A DNA stretch of 44,999 nt from Mesorhizobium plurifarium (GCA_000824785.1 CCNB01000004.1:727446-772444); one strand, 5' to 3'; positions 20,691 to 31,264 are shown, counted from the first letter of the stretch. Notes: generated by a model from the sequence alone, not told the origin. Numbers and translations are program-made.

Positions 20691-22093
20691 CAACGTGGCC
20701 CTCCGATGGATTTGACACCATCAATAGCAGTCGCAGCTTGCCTGAAGGCTTCGCCGCGCACCTCGAAATTCTTGAACTGGTCGAAACTGGCGCAGGCCGG
20801 CGAAAGCAGCACCACGGCTTCGCCGCCGGTATCGCTTGCCGCATCGTGGGCGGCATGCTCGACCGCCGCCGCAAGCGTTCCCGATATCTCATAGGGCACC
20901 GCCTCGCCGAGCGTCGCCGCGAAGGCGGGCGCCGCCTCGCCGATCAGATAGGCCTTGGCGATGCGCGGGAAGAAGCCGCGCAGCGGCTCGATGCCGCCTT
21001 CCTTCGGCAGGCCACCGGCTATCCAGTAGATACGGTTGGCGAAGCTCGACAACGCGGGTGCGGCCGCATCGGCGTTGGTCGCCTTGGAATCGTTGACGAA
21101 CAGCACATGGTCCTTGCGGCCGACCTGCTCCATGCGGTGCGCCAGTCCGGGGAAGCTTTCCAGCCCGGCCTGGATCTCGCCGAGCTCGAGCCCGACTTTC
21201 AGGCAGGCGACGACGGCGGCCAGCGCATTCTGCGCGTTGTGCTGGCCGCGCAGCGAGCCGATGCCTTCGAGGAAGGCGACGCGGCTGTAGCGGCCATGCA
21301 CCGCTTCCATCAGGTTCGTGCCGTCGGCGAAATAGCCGTCGGTCAAAGGCAGGCGCTTGGAAATACGAACGACCGGCCGGCCGGCCCGCTCCAGGCGGTC
21401 GGCGATCTGGGCGCACCAGGAATCGTCGACACCGATGATGGCGGTGTCGCTGCCGGCGACCAGCCGCTCCTTGATCGAGGCGTAATGCGCCATCGTGCCG
21501 TGCCGGTCGAGATGGTCGGGTGTGAGATTGAGCAGGATGCCGGCGGTCGGGTTGATCGAAGGCGCAAGGTCGATCTGGTAGGACGAGCACTCGACCACAT
21601 AGTGCCGTTGAGGCTCGGGCGGGTCGAGCGTCATGATGGCACGGCCGATATTGCCGCCCATCTGCGTGTCGCGGCCCGCCGACTTCAATATATGCGCCGT
21701 CAGCGCCGTCGTCGTCGACTTGCCGTTGGTGCCGGTGATCGCAATGAAGGGTGCTGCCGGCGCGCGGCTGTTGCGCTCGCGGCAGAACAGCTCGATATCG
21801 CCGATCACCTCGACACCGGCGCCGCGTGCGAGCTCCACCGTCCAATGCGGCTTCGGATGCGTCAGCGGCACGCCTGGCGACAGCACGAAGGCGGCGAAAC
21901 GCGGCCAGTCGGCTGCACGCAGGTCGCCGGTCGCAATGCCCGCGGCCGCCGCCTTGGCGACGCTGTCTGGATTGTCGTCCCAGGCCAGCACCTCGGCGCC
22001 CCCCGCGATCAGCGCATGCGCGGTGGCGATCCCCGAGCCGCCAAGCCCGAAGAGCGAAACGCGTTTGCCGGAAAAGGAAGCGGCTGGGATCAA
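20690..22093 (-). CDS. murD: UDP-MurNAc-Ala--D-Glu ligase MurD (TTG start)
   Basis: A 467-residue Mur ligase adding D-glutamate to UDP-MurNAc-L-Ala. Seen: N-terminal [23 protein letters not shown], the P-loop [32 protein letters not shown], and the C-terminal [17 protein letters not shown] with [11 protein letters not shown]. The first codon is TTG at 22093, preceded by AGGA with 7-base spacing; no early ATG exists that would keep the N-terminal Rossmann strand, so the TTG start is well supported. It follows mraY by 9 bp and couples to ftsW. Confidence 0.95.
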   Translation of the reverse strand: MIPAASFSGKRVSLFGLGGSGIATAHALIAGGAEVLAWDDNPDSVAKAAAAGIATGDLRAADWPRFAAFVLSPGVPLTHPKPHWTVELARGAGVEVIGDIELFCRERNSRAPAAPFIAITGTNGKSTTTALTAHILKSAGRDTQMGGNIGRAIMTLDPPEPQRHYVVECSSYQIDLAPSINPTAGILLNLTPDHLDRHGTMAHYASIKERLVAGSDTAIIGVDDSWCAQIADRLERAGRPVVRISKRLPLTDGYFADGTNLMEAVHGRYSRVAFLEGIGSLRGQHNAQNALAAVVACLKVGLELGEIQAGLESFPGLAHRMEQVGRKDHVLFVNDSKATNADAAAPALSSFANRIYWIAGGLPKEGGIEPLRGFFPRIAKAYLIGEAAPAFAATLGEAVPYEISGTLAAAVEHAAHDAASDTGGEAVVLLSPACASFDQFKNFEVRGEAFRQAATAIDGVKSIGGPR

Positions 22094-22102
22094 GCAGGCG
22101 TC

Positions 22103-23185
22103 CTATCTGAGCTTGAGGGTGGAGAGGCCGACCAGCGCCAGGATGACGGCGATGATCCAGAAGCGGATCACCACCTGGCTTTCGGTCCAGCCGAGCTTTT
22201 CGAAATGATGATGGATCGGCGCCATCAGGAAGACGCGCTTGCCGGTCATCTTGAAGTAGCCGACCTGGATGATGACCGACAGGATCTCGACCACGAACAG
22301 GCCGCCGACGATGACCAGCACGATCTCGTGCTTGGTGGCGACCGCGATGGTGCCGATCAGCCCGCCCATCGCCAGCGAGCCGGTGTCGCCCATGAAGATC
22401 GCGGCCGGCGGCGCGTTGAACCAGAGGAAGCCCAGGCCCGCGCCGATCACGGCGCCAAGCACGACGGCAAGCTCACCGGTGCCGGGCACGAAATGGATCT
22501 GCAGATATTCGGCGAACACCGCGTTGCCAGAGAGATAGGCGATGACGCCGAAGGACGCCGCCGCGATCATGATCGGCACGATCGCCAGGCCGTCGAGGCC
22601 GTCGGTCAGGTTCACCGCATTGCCCGCGCCGACGATGACGAAGCAGGAGAACGGCACGAAGAACCAACCGAGATTGATCAGGAATTCCTTGGCGAAGGGA
22701 AAGGTCAGCGACGATGAGAACGGGGCCTGGCCATTGTGCATGATCACCCACGCGGCGATTGCCGCGATGACGAACTCGATCGCCAATCGAGCCTTGCCGG
22801 AAAATCCCAGGTGCGATTGCTTGGTGACCTTGAGATAGTCGTCGTAAAAGCCGATCGAGCCGAAGCCGACGGTGACCAAAAGCACCACCCAGACATAGAT
22901 CGAGGACAGGTTCGCCCATAGCACCGACGACCCGATGATGCCGGACAGGATCATCAGCCCGCCCATCGTCGGCGTTCCTGCTTTCTTGAAATGCGTCTGC
23001 GGGCCGTCGGCCCGGATCGGCTGGCCCTTGCCTTGCCGCAGGCGCAGCGAATTGATGATCGTCGGCCCGAAGATGAAGACGATCAGCGCCGAGGTGATCA
23101 GCGCGCCGCCGGTGCGAAAAGTGATGTAGCGGAAGACGTTGAAGAACGAGATCTTGTCCGCGAAATCGACGAGCAGTGTGAACAT
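22103..23185 (-). CDS. mraY: Phospho-MurNAc-pentapeptide transferase MraY
   Basis: A 360-residue integral membrane enzyme with about ten helices that moves phospho-MurNAc-pentapeptide onto undecaprenyl phosphate, making lipid I. Catalytic motifs seen: [11 protein letters not shown] (Asp-Asp pair near residue 117), [16 protein letters not shown] near 189, [12 protein letters not shown] near 264 and the histidine motif [13 protein letters not shown] near 322. The ATG at 23185 follows a GGGGGACGGAAAG stretch. It lies 27 bp after murF and 9 bp before murD. Confidence 0.98.
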   Translation of the reverse strand: MFTLLVDFADKISFFNVFRYITFRTGGALITSALIVFIFGPTIINSLRLRQGKGQPIRADGPQTHFKKAGTPTMGGLMILSGIIGSSVLWANLSSIYVWVVLLVTVGFGSIGFYDDYLKVTKQSHLGFSGKARLAIEFVIAAIAAWVIMHNGQAPFSSSLTFPFAKEFLINLGWFFVPFSCFVIVGAGNAVNLTDGLDGLAIVPIMIAAASFGVIAYLSGNAVFAEYLQIHFVPGTGELAVVLGAVIGAGLGFLWFNAPPAAIFMGDTGSLAMGGLIGTIAVATKHEIVLVIVGGLFVVEILSVIIQVGYFKMTGKRVFLMAPIHHHFEKLGWTESQVVIRFWIIAVILALVGLSTLKLR

Positions 23186-23212
23186 GGTCTTTCCGTCCCC
23201 CGGAACCCGACC

Positions 23213-24646
23213 TCAAGTCGGCTTAATGTTTGTGGCTTCCGCCGGAAATTTGCCGAGCAACGCCTCGACCAGCTTTGAAAACCCGATGCCTTTCGACGAT
23301 TTGACCATCACCACGTCGCCGGGCCTGAGCGCGGAGATCACGATCGGCTTCAGCTCATCGGCGCCTGCCCGATACTCCGCCTGGATATCGGCCGGCAGAA
23401 CCTTGGCCAGCGCCTGCATTTCCGGCCCGCCGAGAAAGACGTTGCGCGTGCCCGTGCCGACGATCAGCTCGGCAAGCGCCGCGTGAAGCTTGGCCGAATG
23501 GCTGCCGAGCTCCAGCATGTCGCCAAGCACCGCGATGCGCCGCCCCTCGCCGGAGACGGGCGTGGCGTTGAGCAGCGCCATGGCCGCCGCCATCGATGCC
23601 GGATTGGCGTTATAGCTCTCGTCGATCAGCGTGATCGGCCCATTGGGATGATGCAGGACGTGGCGCCGGCCGCGGCCGCGTTCGGCCGAAAGATCGGCCA
23701 GCGCGGCCGCGACCTTGTCGAGGTCGGCGCCGACCAGGTGCGCGGCGCCAAGCACGGCCAGCACATTCTGCACGATATGGCGGCCCGGCGCCCCGACGCG
23801 GGCCGTCAGGTCCTTCTTGCCGATCTTGACAGCGATGTCGGAATGGTCGGCATAGAGCTCGCAGCCGACAAGGCGGAAGGCCGAACGGGGATTTTCGCCG
23901 AAACCGAAGACATGCTCGACGCCCGCCTCTCTCGCCATTTTCCCAAGCAGCTTCCAGCGCGGATCGTCGCGGTTGAGCAGTGCTGAGCCGCCGGGCTCGA
24001 TCCCCTCGAAGATCTCGGCCTTGGCCATGGCGATCTCGTCGAGATTCTTGAAGAAGCCGAGATGGGCAGCGGCAATGATCGTGACGATGGCGACATGCGG
24101 CCTGACCATCTTGACCAGCGGCCTGATCTCGCCAGGATGGTTCATGCCGATCTCGAAGACCGCGTAGTCGCAGTCCTGCGGCATGCGGGCGAGCGTCAGC
24201 GGCACGCCCCAATGGTTGTTGAACGACTGCGCCGAGGCGTGCACCTTGCCGACGGCAGACAGCACATGGCGCAGCGCTTCCTTGGTGGTCGTCTTGCCGG
24301 CCGAACCGGTGACCGCGATGATCCTGGCCTTCGAGCGGGCGCGGGCAGCGATGCCGAGCTTCTCGAGCGCGGCCAGCACATCCTGCACGACGATCATCGG
24401 CGCCGTCAGCCGACCGAGCGAGGGCAGCTTGCCCTCGGCGACGACCAGCACGGCCGCTCCGGCCTTGACCGCCGCTGTCGCGAAATCATGGCCGTCCATG
24501 GCCTCGCCTTTGATGGCGAAGAAAGCGTCTCCGGGTTCCAGGCTGCGGCTGTCGATCGAAATGCCGGTGATGCCCTCCGGCAGCGAACCGATCGGCCTGC
24601 CGCCCATAGCTTCAACCAGCGCTTCCGACGTCCACAGCAGTTTCAT
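23213..24646 (-). CDS. murF: UDP-MurNAc-tripeptide--D-Ala-D-Ala ligase MurF
   Basis: A 477-residue Mur ligase adding the D-Ala-D-Ala dipeptide made by Ddl. Seen: an N-terminal [20 protein letters not shown] typical of MurE/MurF, the P-loop [14 protein letters not shown] near 113-126, [24 protein letters not shown] and the C-terminal [18 protein letters not shown]. The ATG at 24646 overlaps the murE stop (ATGA), so murE-murF are coupled. Confidence 0.97.
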   Translation of the reverse strand: MKLLWTSEALVEAMGGRPIGSLPEGITGISIDSRSLEPGDAFFAIKGEAMDGHDFATAAVKAGAAVLVVAEGKLPSLGRLTAPMIVVQDVLAALEKLGIAARARSKARIIAVTGSAGKTTTKEALRHVLSAVGKVHASAQSFNNHWGVPLTLARMPQDCDYAVFEIGMNHPGEIRPLVKMVRPHVAIVTIIAAAHLGFFKNLDEIAMAKAEIFEGIEPGGSALLNRDDPRWKLLGKMAREAGVEHVFGFGENPRSAFRLVGCELYADHSDIAVKIGKKDLTARVGAPGRHIVQNVLAVLGAAHLVGADLDKVAAALADLSAERGRGRRHVLHHPNGPITLIDESYNANPASMAAAMALLNATPVSGEGRRIAVLGDMLELGSHSAKLHAALAELIVGTGTRNVFLGGPEMQALAKVLPADIQAEYRAGADELKPIVISALRPGDVVMVKSSKGIGFSKLVEALLGKFPAEATNIKPT

Positions 24647-26097
24647 GCGGCGCGCTCCTTGAGCGCATCGCGCACTTCCTCATGGTCGGAGAAGTGGAAG
24701 GTTTCGGAGCCGATCGTCTGGCCTTCCTCATGCCCCTTGCCGGCGACGATGAGCGTATCGCCGGCGCGCAGCATCGCCACTGCTTCGTGGATCGCCTTGC
24801 GGCGGTCGCCGATCTCGATGGCGCCGGGTGCGGCGGCAAGGATCGCCGCGCGGATGGTTTCGGGCACCTCGCTGCGCGGATTGTCGTCGGTGACGATGAC
24901 GATGTCGGCGAGCCGCGTCGCGATCTCGCCCATGATCGGGCGCTTGCCGCGGTCGCGGTCGCCGCCGCAGCCGAACACCACGACGACGCGGCCCGTGGTG
25001 AAAGGCCGGACCGAGGTCAGCACATTCTCCAGCGCATCGGGCTTGTGGGCGTAGTCGACATAGACGGGAGCGCCGGCGCCGGTGGTGCCGACGAGGTCGA
25101 GCCGACCCGGCGCGCCTTTCAATTTCTCCAGCGCCGCCAAAGCCTTGTCTGCCGGCGTTCCAATCGAGATGGCAAGGCCAGCCGAGACCAGCGCGTTGGC
25201 GATCTGGAAATCGCCGGCCAAAGGCAGGTCGACTTCGTGGAGCACGCCGTCCGCCACGATTTCGGCGCGCTGGCGATGGCGCTCATGCTCGACGCGCTTC
25301 AGTGTCAGGAAATCGCCATGGCGGCCTACGGTCAGCACGTTCAGGCCCGCGGCCTTCGCGGCTTTGATCGTCGGCTCCGACCACGGGTCGTCGGCAAAGA
25401 CGACCGCGGGCGCGCCCTTCGGCAGCAGCGTGTCGAACAGGCGCAGCTTGGCGCAGTGATAATCCTCGACCGTCGGATGGTAATCCATGTGGTCGCGGCC
25501 GAGATTGGTGAAGGCGCCGGCCGAAAGCTTCACGCCGTCGAGGCGGCGCTGGTCGAGACCGTGGCTGGAGGCCTCCATCGAGGCGTGGGTGACGCCGGCA
25601 TCGGCAAGTTCCTTCAGCAACCGGTGCAGCGCCACCGGATCGGGCGTCGTCAGCGAGCCATATTCGTTGCGACCGGGCGCCACGACGCCGGTCGTGCCGA
25701 TCGAGGCGGCGGCAAAACCCGTCTGCTCCCAGATCTGGCGAGTAAAGGCGGCGACGGATGTCTTGCCGGCGGTGCCGGTGACGGCGACCATGGTCTGCGG
25801 CTGGCGTCCGAAGAAGCGTGCCGCGCTGAGCGCCAGCGCCCGGCGTGGATCGTCGACGGAAAGAACCGGGATCGACAGGCCGGAAACGGCCGTTTCCTTG
25901 CCGGCGACGATTGCAGCCGCCCCACGGCTGGCGGCATCAGTCGCATAGATCGAGCCATCGGCCTTGCTGCCGGCGAGCGCGAAGAAGACCACGCCGGGTT
26001 TAACCTGGCGGGAATCGGAGGAAATCCCGGTCACCTCCAGATCGTGGGAAGCTGTTCCCTCGACAGGCAGGATACCGGCTAGGTCTTTTAGATGCAT
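24643..26097 (-). CDS. murE: UDP-MurNAc-dipeptide--meso-DAP ligase MurE
   Basis: A 484-residue Mur ligase that adds the third stem amino acid. The DNPRSE motif (in [12 protein letters not shown], near 407-418) marks the meso-diaminopimelate type as opposed to the lysine type. Other motifs: [17 protein letters not shown] near 26-42, the P-loop [30 protein letters not shown] for UDP-MurNAc contacts, [13 protein letters not shown], and HDH-type residues in [12 protein letters not shown]. It starts 54 bp after the ftsI stop. The organism therefore makes DAP-type peptidoglycan. Confidence 0.98.
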   Translation of the reverse strand: MHLKDLAGILPVEGTASHDLEVTGISSDSRQVKPGVVFFALAGSKADGSIYATDAASRGAAAIVAGKETAVSGLSIPVLSVDDPRRALALSAARFFGRQPQTMVAVTGTAGKTSVAAFTRQIWEQTGFAAASIGTTGVVAPGRNEYGSLTTPDPVALHRLLKELADAGVTHASMEASSHGLDQRRLDGVKLSAGAFTNLGRDHMDYHPTVEDYHCAKLRLFDTLLPKGAPAVVFADDPWSEPTIKAAKAAGLNVLTVGRHGDFLTLKRVEHERHRQRAEIVADGVLHEVDLPLAGDFQIANALVSAGLAISIGTPADKALAALEKLKGAPGRLDLVGTTGAGAPVYVDYAHKPDALENVLTSVRPFTTGRVVVVFGCGGDRDRGKRPIMGEIATRLADIVIVTDDNPRSEVPETIRAAILAAAPGAIEIGDRRKAIHEAVAMLRAGDTLIVAGKGHEEGQTIGSETFHFSDHEEVRDALKERAA

Positions 26098-26151
26098 TGA
26101 GTCCCGTTCACCGCAACAAAATAGCGCGCAGTTGCCGGCGCGCCCGAAGAA

Positions 26152-27876
26152 TCACTGATAGGAAACCAGCGTTGCACCATTTTCATGGCTGAAATCTGGC
26201 TTCACGCCAAGCATGGCCGCAGAACGCCTGATGATGTTGCCGGCCATAACCCCCGCATTGTTGGCGGCGACGTCCGTCATCCCGGGCTTTTCCGGATGCG
26301 GAGCGTCGGCGATCGTGAACACCAGAAATTGCGGATCGTCCATCGGGAAGGCGGCGACGAAGGTGTTGAAATTCAACTCCTTGGAGTAACGGCCGTTGAT
26401 GACCTTCTCGGCCGTTCCGGTCTTTCCGCCGACCCGGTAGCCGGGGGCCCTGGCGTTTCTGGCCGATCCCTTCTCGGCGTTGAGCGTGTAGAGATAGCGC
26501 ATGCCTTCGACCGTCTTGTCGCTGACCACTCTCTTGGCCACCGCCATCGCCTCCTCCTCGCTACGGACCAGGAAGGTCGGCTCGATCAGATAGCCCTGCA
26601 TCAGCGCCGCGCAGCCGACGGCGGCCTGCAGCGGCGTTGTCGACACGCCATGGCCGAAGGCGATGGTGAACGAGTTGACCTGTTTCCAGACCTTGGGTTC
26701 GGTCGGACGGGCGACCTCGGGCAGCTCGGTCTGCATTCTGTCCAGAATGCCAAGGCGGTGCAGGAATTCGCGGTGCCCCTCGATGCCGACCAGCTCGGCC
26801 TCCCTGGCCGACCCGATGTTGGATGAATAGAGGAACACCTCCGGCAGCGACAGCACGCGGTTCTTGCCGTGGAAATCGTGGATGGCCTGGTGGCCGACCC
26901 GGATCGGATGCGACGCGTCGAAGCGGCTGTTCATCGTCGCCTTGCCGGAATCGAGCGCCATGGCCGAGGTGAAGCTCTTGAAGGTCGAGCCCATCTCGTA
27001 GAGACCCGCGGACATGCGGTTCAGCCGGTCCTTTTCCTGCGCATTGTAAGGGTTGTTCGGATCGAAGTCCGGCACCGAGGCCATCGCCATCACTTCGCCC
27101 GTCTTGATGTTCAGCACGACGGCGCCCGCGCCCATGGCGCGATAACGCTCCAGGCCGGCGGCGATCTCGTCGCGCACCACATGCTGGACGCGCAGATCGA
27201 TCGAAAGCCTGACCGGCTTCAGGTCCCTGGCCACCGCAAGGCCCGACGCCTGCAGGTCGCTCAGCCCCTGCTCGTCGATATACTTCTCCATGCCGGAGAT
27301 GCCCTGGTTGTCGATGTTGGTCAGACCGACGATATAGGACGAGGTCTCGCCGCTCGGATAGAAGCGCCGCTTCTCGGTGCGGAAGCCGAGGCCCGGGATG
27401 CCCAGCGCCAGGATGTCGGACTGCTGCTTCGGAGTCAGCTGGCGCTGCAGCCAGACGAAGCCGGCGCCGCTCTTGAGCTTGCGGTAGGTCTGCTCGTAGT
27501 CGATCTCGGGCAACACGGTCGACAATTTCTCGATCGCTTCGTCGGCGTCGACGATGCGGCGCGGCTCGGCGAACAGCGACGCCGTCTTGATGTCGGTCGC
27601 CAGCACTTCGCCGTTGCGGTCGACGATATCCGGACGCGACGCCGTGACCCGGCTCTCCGGGCCGCCCGAAAGATCCGGATTCTGCAGCCCGAGATAGACG
27701 AGCCTGCCGGCAATGGTCGAATAGATGGTGAAGAACACCGCCATGGTCATGACGATGCGCGTCCTTGCCTTGCCGCCCGTCGCCTTGCGGGCCGCATCGA
27801 CGACGATCGAGCCGTCCTCAGCCTGCTTCTTTCGGCGCTTCAGCAGGTCACCGATCCTTGGAAGCCCGCTGATCAT
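26152..27876 (-). CDS. ftsI: Septal transpeptidase FtsI (class B PBP)
   Basis: A 574-residue class B penicillin-binding protein that cross-links septal peptidoglycan with FtsW. A short basic cytoplasmic tail is followed by one membrane helix (about residues 42-62). A dimerisation domain with RPDIVDRNGEVLATD at 81-95 leads into the transpeptidase domain. Its three active-site motifs are intact: Ser297-Thr-Phe-Lys300, Ser351-Ser-Asn353 and Lys485-Thr-Gly487. The ATG at 27876 overlaps the ftsL stop in ATGA. A 54-bp gap separates it from murE. Confidence 0.97.
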   Translation of the reverse strand: MISGLPRIGDLLKRRKKQAEDGSIVVDAARKATGGKARTRIVMTMAVFFTIYSTIAGRLVYLGLQNPDLSGGPESRVTASRPDIVDRNGEVLATDIKTASLFAEPRRIVDADEAIEKLSTVLPEIDYEQTYRKLKSGAGFVWLQRQLTPKQQSDILALGIPGLGFRTEKRRFYPSGETSSYIVGLTNIDNQGISGMEKYIDEQGLSDLQASGLAVARDLKPVRLSIDLRVQHVVRDEIAAGLERYRAMGAGAVVLNIKTGEVMAMASVPDFDPNNPYNAQEKDRLNRMSAGLYEMGSTFKSFTSAMALDSGKATMNSRFDASHPIRVGHQAIHDFHGKNRVLSLPEVFLYSSNIGSAREAELVGIEGHREFLHRLGILDRMQTELPEVARPTEPKVWKQVNSFTIAFGHGVSTTPLQAAVGCAALMQGYLIEPTFLVRSEEEAMAVAKRVVSDKTVEGMRYLYTLNAEKGSARNARAPGYRVGGKTGTAEKVINGRYSKELNFNTFVAAFPMDDPQFLVFTIADAPHPEKPGMTDVAANNAGVMAGNIIRRSAAMLGVKPDFSHENGATLVSYQ

Positions 27877-28268
27877 TGAACGGTGCTCCCGGTGACCACT
27901 GGATCCTTGCCATCCGCTGGCTCCTTGCCCGAATTGTCGGCCATGCCGCCAAGCCGCTGCGAGGAGAGGTCCTCGATGGTCACGGGTTTCACGGGAATGT
28001 CGTCGAGGCTGCCGATCTGGTGCGCGTTGACCGGCTCGAGTCCGAGCTGGCTCTTATAGACGTCGGCAAGCTTCTGCAGCCGCGACGGCTGGGTGAGCAG
28101 GCTCCAGTCCGCCTTGAGGAGATCGATCGTTTCTTCCTCGTAATGGATCTGCGCCTGGATCTTCTGCACCGCCGCCAATTGCTCTTCGGCTTCCCGCTTC
28201 GTCTTGTAGGTCAGGGCCGCGGCCGAGACCATGACGGCGATCAGGACTATGTCGCTGGTACGAAACAC
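27873..28268 (-). CDS. ftsL: Cell division protein FtsL (GTG start)
   Basis: A 131-residue bitopic protein that joins FtsQ and FtsB in the divisome. An N-terminal membrane helix (SDIVLIAVMVSAAALTYKTK, residues 5-24) is followed by a coiled coil (REAEEQLAAVQKIQAQIHYE) and a short Pro/Ser-rich tail. The position between rsmH and ftsI supports the call, since the sequence itself is weakly conserved. I use GTG at 28268, which has GAGAGGTGA just upstream; that site overlaps the rsmH stop, with 4 bp between the genes. The frame is open to 28352 but the extra part lies inside rsmH. Confidence 0.88.
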   Translation of the reverse strand: MFRTSDIVLIAVMVSAAALTYKTKREAEEQLAAVQKIQAQIHYEEETIDLLKADWSLLTQPSRLQKLADVYKSQLGLEPVNAHQIGSLDDIPVKPVTIEDLSSQRLGGMADNSGKEPADGKDPVVTGSTVQ

Positions 28269-28272
28269 GTGC

Positions 28273-29289
28273 TCACCTCTCCCCCGGCCGCTCGACGGCG
28301 GGAAGCTTTGGAAGGCCGAAAATCGAAAAATCGCCGGCGCGCGCCGGCGCATCGGTGCGGATCGCCGCGCGCAGCCTGGCCGAGCGCGCCCGCGGATTGG
28401 CGTCCAGCTCGGCTTCTGCGGGCGTCACGCCGCCGCCAGCCTTGCGGAAGGTCGCGACGTGCTGGGGCGTATCAGGCATGTGGCGAGAGCCGCTTGCGGC
28501 TTCGGAACGGTCGGCGATGAAGCGCTTGACGATGCGGTCCTCCAGGGAATGGAACGTCACCACCGCAAGCCGTCCGCCGGGCTTCAGCACACGCTCGGCG
28601 GCGAGCAACGCTCTTGCCAGTTCGCCAAGCTCGTCATTGACGAAGATGCGCAGTGCCTGGAAGACGCGCGTGGCCGGATGGATCTTGTCCTTCGGCCCCC
28701 GTCCGATATGCGTCTGGATGGCGTCGGCGAGATCGAGCGTACGCTCGAAAGGCTTCTTCTCGCGCCGGCTCTCGATCATGCGCGCGATGCGTCCGGCATG
28801 ACGTTCCTCGCCGAGAAAGCCGAAGACGCGGGCAAGATCGCCCGCCTTGAAGGTGTTGACGACGTCGGCCGCGGAGAGACCCGCCTGCGCCATGCGCATA
28901 TCGAGCGGCCCGTCGGCGCGAAAGGAAAAACCGCGCTCGGCCTGGTCGAGCTGCATGGACGAGACGCCGATGTCGAGCACGACGCCGTCGGCGCTTTCGA
29001 CATGCTCGTCCAGCGTCGAGAACGGCGCCTGGACCAGCCTCAGCCGGCCGCCGGCCCGTTCTTCGAGCGCCTTGCCCGCCGCGATCGCGTCCGGGTCGCG
29101 GTCGATGGCGACGACCGAAGCGCCGCGATCGAGGATGGCGCCCGTGTAGCCGCCGGCTCCGAATGTCCCATCGATGATGATATCGCCGGCCTTCGGCGCG
29201 AGCGCGTCGAGCACCTCGGCAAGGAGGACCGGAATGTGACGGGCCAGTCCGCCAACGGCGTGAGGGTCATCGCCGTGGCCAGCCATCAT
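28273..29289 (-). CDS. rsmH: 16S rRNA m4C1402 methyltransferase RsmH (MraW)
   Basis: A 338-residue SAM-dependent enzyme that N4-methylates C1402 of 16S rRNA. Seen: [15 protein letters not shown] near residue 18, the SAM-binding [14 protein letters not shown] near 40-53, [39 protein letters not shown], and the C-terminal [15 protein letters not shown]. The start is ATG at 29289, inside the mraZ stop (ATGATG, 4-bp overlap). The frame is also open through the whole of mraZ to 29931, but that extension has no family similarity. Confidence 0.97.
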   Translation of the reverse strand: MMAGHGDDPHAVGGLARHIPVLLAEVLDALAPKAGDIIIDGTFGAGGYTGAILDRGASVVAIDRDPDAIAAGKALEERAGGRLRLVQAPFSTLDEHVESADGVVLDIGVSSMQLDQAERGFSFRADGPLDMRMAQAGLSAADVVNTFKAGDLARVFGFLGEERHAGRIARMIESRREKKPFERTLDLADAIQTHIGRGPKDKIHPATRVFQALRIFVNDELGELARALLAAERVLKPGGRLAVVTFHSLEDRIVKRFIADRSEAASGSRHMPDTPQHVATFRKAGGGVTPAEAELDANPRARSARLRAAIRTDAPARAGDFSIFGLPKLPAVERPGER

Positions 29290-29744
29290 TCCGATCGCTC
29301 CCCGGGCTTCGTCCCCTGCCGAAGCTGCAAAAGCCTGGCCCGCGCTTGCGCCCCATAGGCGGCAAGCCGTCCCGGCTCCCAAACCTGAAAGAAATTGCCG
29401 CGGCCGACAAAGGCCACCTCGTTCGAGATGCCCGTATGCTCGCGGATGAAATCGGTCATGGTGATGCGGCCGTCCTGGTCCAGTTTCAGAAACGTGCCGT
29501 CGCCATGGCAGAAGAATGACATGTCGTCCGCCGTCTGCAGGAATGGATCCTCCAGCGCGATCCGCTGCTCGTAGCGGTCGAGCAAATCGAGGCCGCCGAC
29601 GTCCATGGCCGGCAGGTCCAGGCAGCGCAGCGCATAGAGTTCCGAATAGCCGCGTTTCTGCACCACGGCGCGGAAATGCGCCGGAACGGACACCCGCCCC
29701 TTCGCATCGATCCTGTTCACCGCATTTGACAGAAACCGGTCCAA
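29286..29744 (-). CDS. mraZ: Transcriptional regulator MraZ (TTG start)
   Basis: A 152-residue member of the MraZ family, which in E. coli represses its own dcw promoter by binding TGGG direct repeats. Two SpoVT-AbrB-type domains are visible: [22 protein letters not shown] at the N-terminus and [23 protein letters not shown] near residues 80-102. The start is TTG at 29744: an in-frame stop lies three codons upstream and the family N-terminus begins exactly here, though no good ribosome site is visible. It is the first gene of the dcw cluster. A matching 10-bp-periodic TGGG array overlaps the predicted promoter about 180-210 bp upstream, suggesting self-repression. Confidence 0.92.
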   Translation of the reverse strand: MDRFLSNAVNRIDAKGRVSVPAHFRAVVQKRGYSELYALRCLDLPAMDVGGLDLLDRYEQRIALEDPFLQTADDMSFFCHGDGTFLKLDQDGRITMTDFIREHTGISNEVAFVGRGNFFQVWEPGRLAAYGAQARARLLQLRQGTKPGERSE

Positions 29745-30140
29745 TGAACGCTACAGCCGCTTCCGCCGCCGTACCCCTTCCCATGTTGTTCTCCGCGCCC
29801 TGGCGCTCGCGACAAATCGCTTCGTTCACCGGAGCGAAAACCGGCAAACGCGCAGCCGCCGCGGCTGCCCGATTGGCGTACGCTTCACCCTGACGCGGAA
29901 CGAAAGCTTGATGATGCGAATGGGATAACATGGGGTGCTATGGGCGTCAACGGGAACAGGCATCACAAACACGCACGCCACAACCAGAAAGCGCAGGCTG
30001 AACGCACGTCTCGTCTTTATCGTCCATTAAGCCTAACGAAGCGTTTAGAGCCCTCTGGCCCAAAAAGACGCAGCTTGCTGCGGACGGCCGGCGCGCATAG
30101 CGTCGGTTGAGGTTTTCTGCCCTAGCCAAGGATCGAGTTG
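29745..30140. other. Divergent region between mraZ and a PLP-enzyme gene
   Basis: About 400 bp without a gene. It contains the mraZ promoter and TGGG array (29921-29955), a 7-bp hairpin GCAGCCG/CGGCTGC in the mraZ leader (29852-29868), and a 6-bp hairpin CGCAGC/GCTGCG (30069-30082) on the PLP-gene side. The mraZ leader would be about 170 nt. I see no second clear promoter for the plus-strand gene. Confidence 0.5.
29921..29955 (-). promoter_or_regulatory. Candidate MraZ operator overlapping dcw promoter
   Basis: Four repeats at exact 10-bp steps: TGGGA (29921), TGGGG (29931), TGGGC (29941) and a degenerate CGGGA (29951). Published E. coli MraZ sites are TGGGN repeats with 5-nt spacers, the same period. 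On the minus strand a -35 TTGACG (29945-29950) and a -10 TATCCC (29922-29927) are 17 bp apart, so the repeats cover the promoter, as a repressor site would. The repeats read on the strand opposite to mraZ. The -10 is weak. Confidence 0.65.
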
Positions 30141-31256
30141 ATGCCCGACACCGCGAAGTCACGCGCCGCGACACTTGCCCATCTGCGCAGCGCCGGTTTC
30201 GCCAAGGGCGATCCCATCCCCTTGCCACTGACCATGGCCTCGATCTTCCACGCGCCCGGCGACGCGACCGGCTTCGATCAATACGGCCGCTTCAGCAACC
30301 CGACCTGGCATGCCGTCGAGCATGCGCTTGGCCATCTGGAAGATGCGCAATGCGTTGCCTTCCCGTCGGGAATGGCGGCGATTTCCGCGGCCTTCTTCGC
30401 GCTCGTCAAATCGGGCGACCGCGTCCTCTTGCCGTCGGACGGCTACCACACGACCCGCGCGCTGGCCGAACGTTTCCTGAAACCGCTCGGCGTTGGCTAT
30501 GACGTGCGGCCGACGGCAAGCATGCTCGACGGCGGCTTCGCCGGCTACCGGGCGGTCTTCGTCGAGAGCCCGTCGAACCCGCGACTGGACATCTGCGACA
30601 TAATCGCCGTCGCCAAGGCCGTCCATGCGCAAGGAGGCGTCCTGATCGTCGACAACACGACGATGACGCCTTTCGGCCAGCGCCCGCTCGATCTTGGCGC
30701 GGACATCGTGGTCTCGGCCGACACCAAGGCGATCAATGGCCACTCCGACGTTCTCTTCGGTCATGTCGCCAGCCGCGATCCCGACATTGTCGCCAGGGTG
30801 AAGGATTGGCGCGAGACGGCCGGCGGCATCCCCGGTCCGTTCGAGGCCTGGCTCGTGCATCGCGGCCTCGAGACGCTGGAAGTGCGCTTCGACCGCATGT
30901 GCTCGTCGGCTGAAACCATCGCGCGGCGGTTGAAGGGACACCGCGCCGTCAGTGGCCTGCGCTTCCCCGGGCTCGAGGGCGATGCCTCGCACAATCTGGC
31001 GCGCGCCCAGATGGAGCGCTTCGGCTTCCTGATTTCCTTCGAGCTCGCCTCCGAAGAACAGGCTGAGGCGTTCATCGACGGTTGTCCGCTTATCGAAGCC
31101 GCAACGTCCTTTGGCGGCGTGCACACATCCGCCGAGCGGCGCTCGAAGCGCGGCGATGCCGTGCCTCCGGGCTTCGTGCGCCTGGCGATCGGCTGCGAGC
31201 CGGTCGAGGAGCTCTGGCAGGCAATCGAGGCGTCGCTGGACAAGATCGCCGGCTAG
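30141..31256 (+). CDS. Cys/Met-metabolism PLP enzyme (cystathionine gamma-lyase-like)
   Basis: A 371-residue fold-type I PLP enzyme of the Cys/Met metabolism family, which includes cystathionine gamma-synthase, cystathionine lyases and O-acylhomoserine sulfhydrylases. Seen: YGRFSNPTWHAVEHALGHLE near residue 47, FPSGMAAISAAFFAL near 74, the PLP-phosphate SPSNPRLD near 144, DNTTMTPFGQRPL near 176 and the Schiff-base lysine in SADTKAINGHSD near 193. The usual C-terminal SFGG is present at SFGGVHTSAERR. ATG at 30141 has AAGGA eight bases upstream. It stands alone, divergent from mraZ and convergent with the toxin remnant (8-bp gap). Which reaction it performs cannot be told from sequence alone. 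Confidence 0.88.
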   Translation: MPDTAKSRAATLAHLRSAGFAKGDPIPLPLTMASIFHAPGDATGFDQYGRFSNPTWHAVEHALGHLEDAQCVAFPSGMAAISAAFFALVKSGDRVLLPSDGYHTTRALAERFLKPLGVGYDVRPTASMLDGGFAGYRAVFVESPSNPRLDICDIIAVAKAVHAQGGVLIVDNTTMTPFGQRPLDLGADIVVSADTKAINGHSDVLFGHVASRDPDIVARVKDWRETAGGIPGPFEAWLVHRGLETLEVRFDRMCSSAETIARRLKGHRAVSGLRFPGLEGDASHNLARAQMERFGFLISFELASEEQAEAFIDGCPLIEAATSFGGVHTSAERRSKRGDAVPPGFVRLAIGCEPVEELWQAIEASLDKIAG

Positions 31257-31264
31257 TCCAACCG

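Noticed and set aside
20618..22717. A 699-codon plus-strand open frame
   Set aside because: It is antisense to murD and mraY, has no recognisable domain and low-complexity His/Asp/Arg composition typical of GC-rich shadow frames.
28273..29931. A 552-codon frame joining rsmH with the region upstream of mraZ
   Set aside because: Only the last 338 codons match RsmH. The extension is mraZ read out of frame and lacks a ribosome site.
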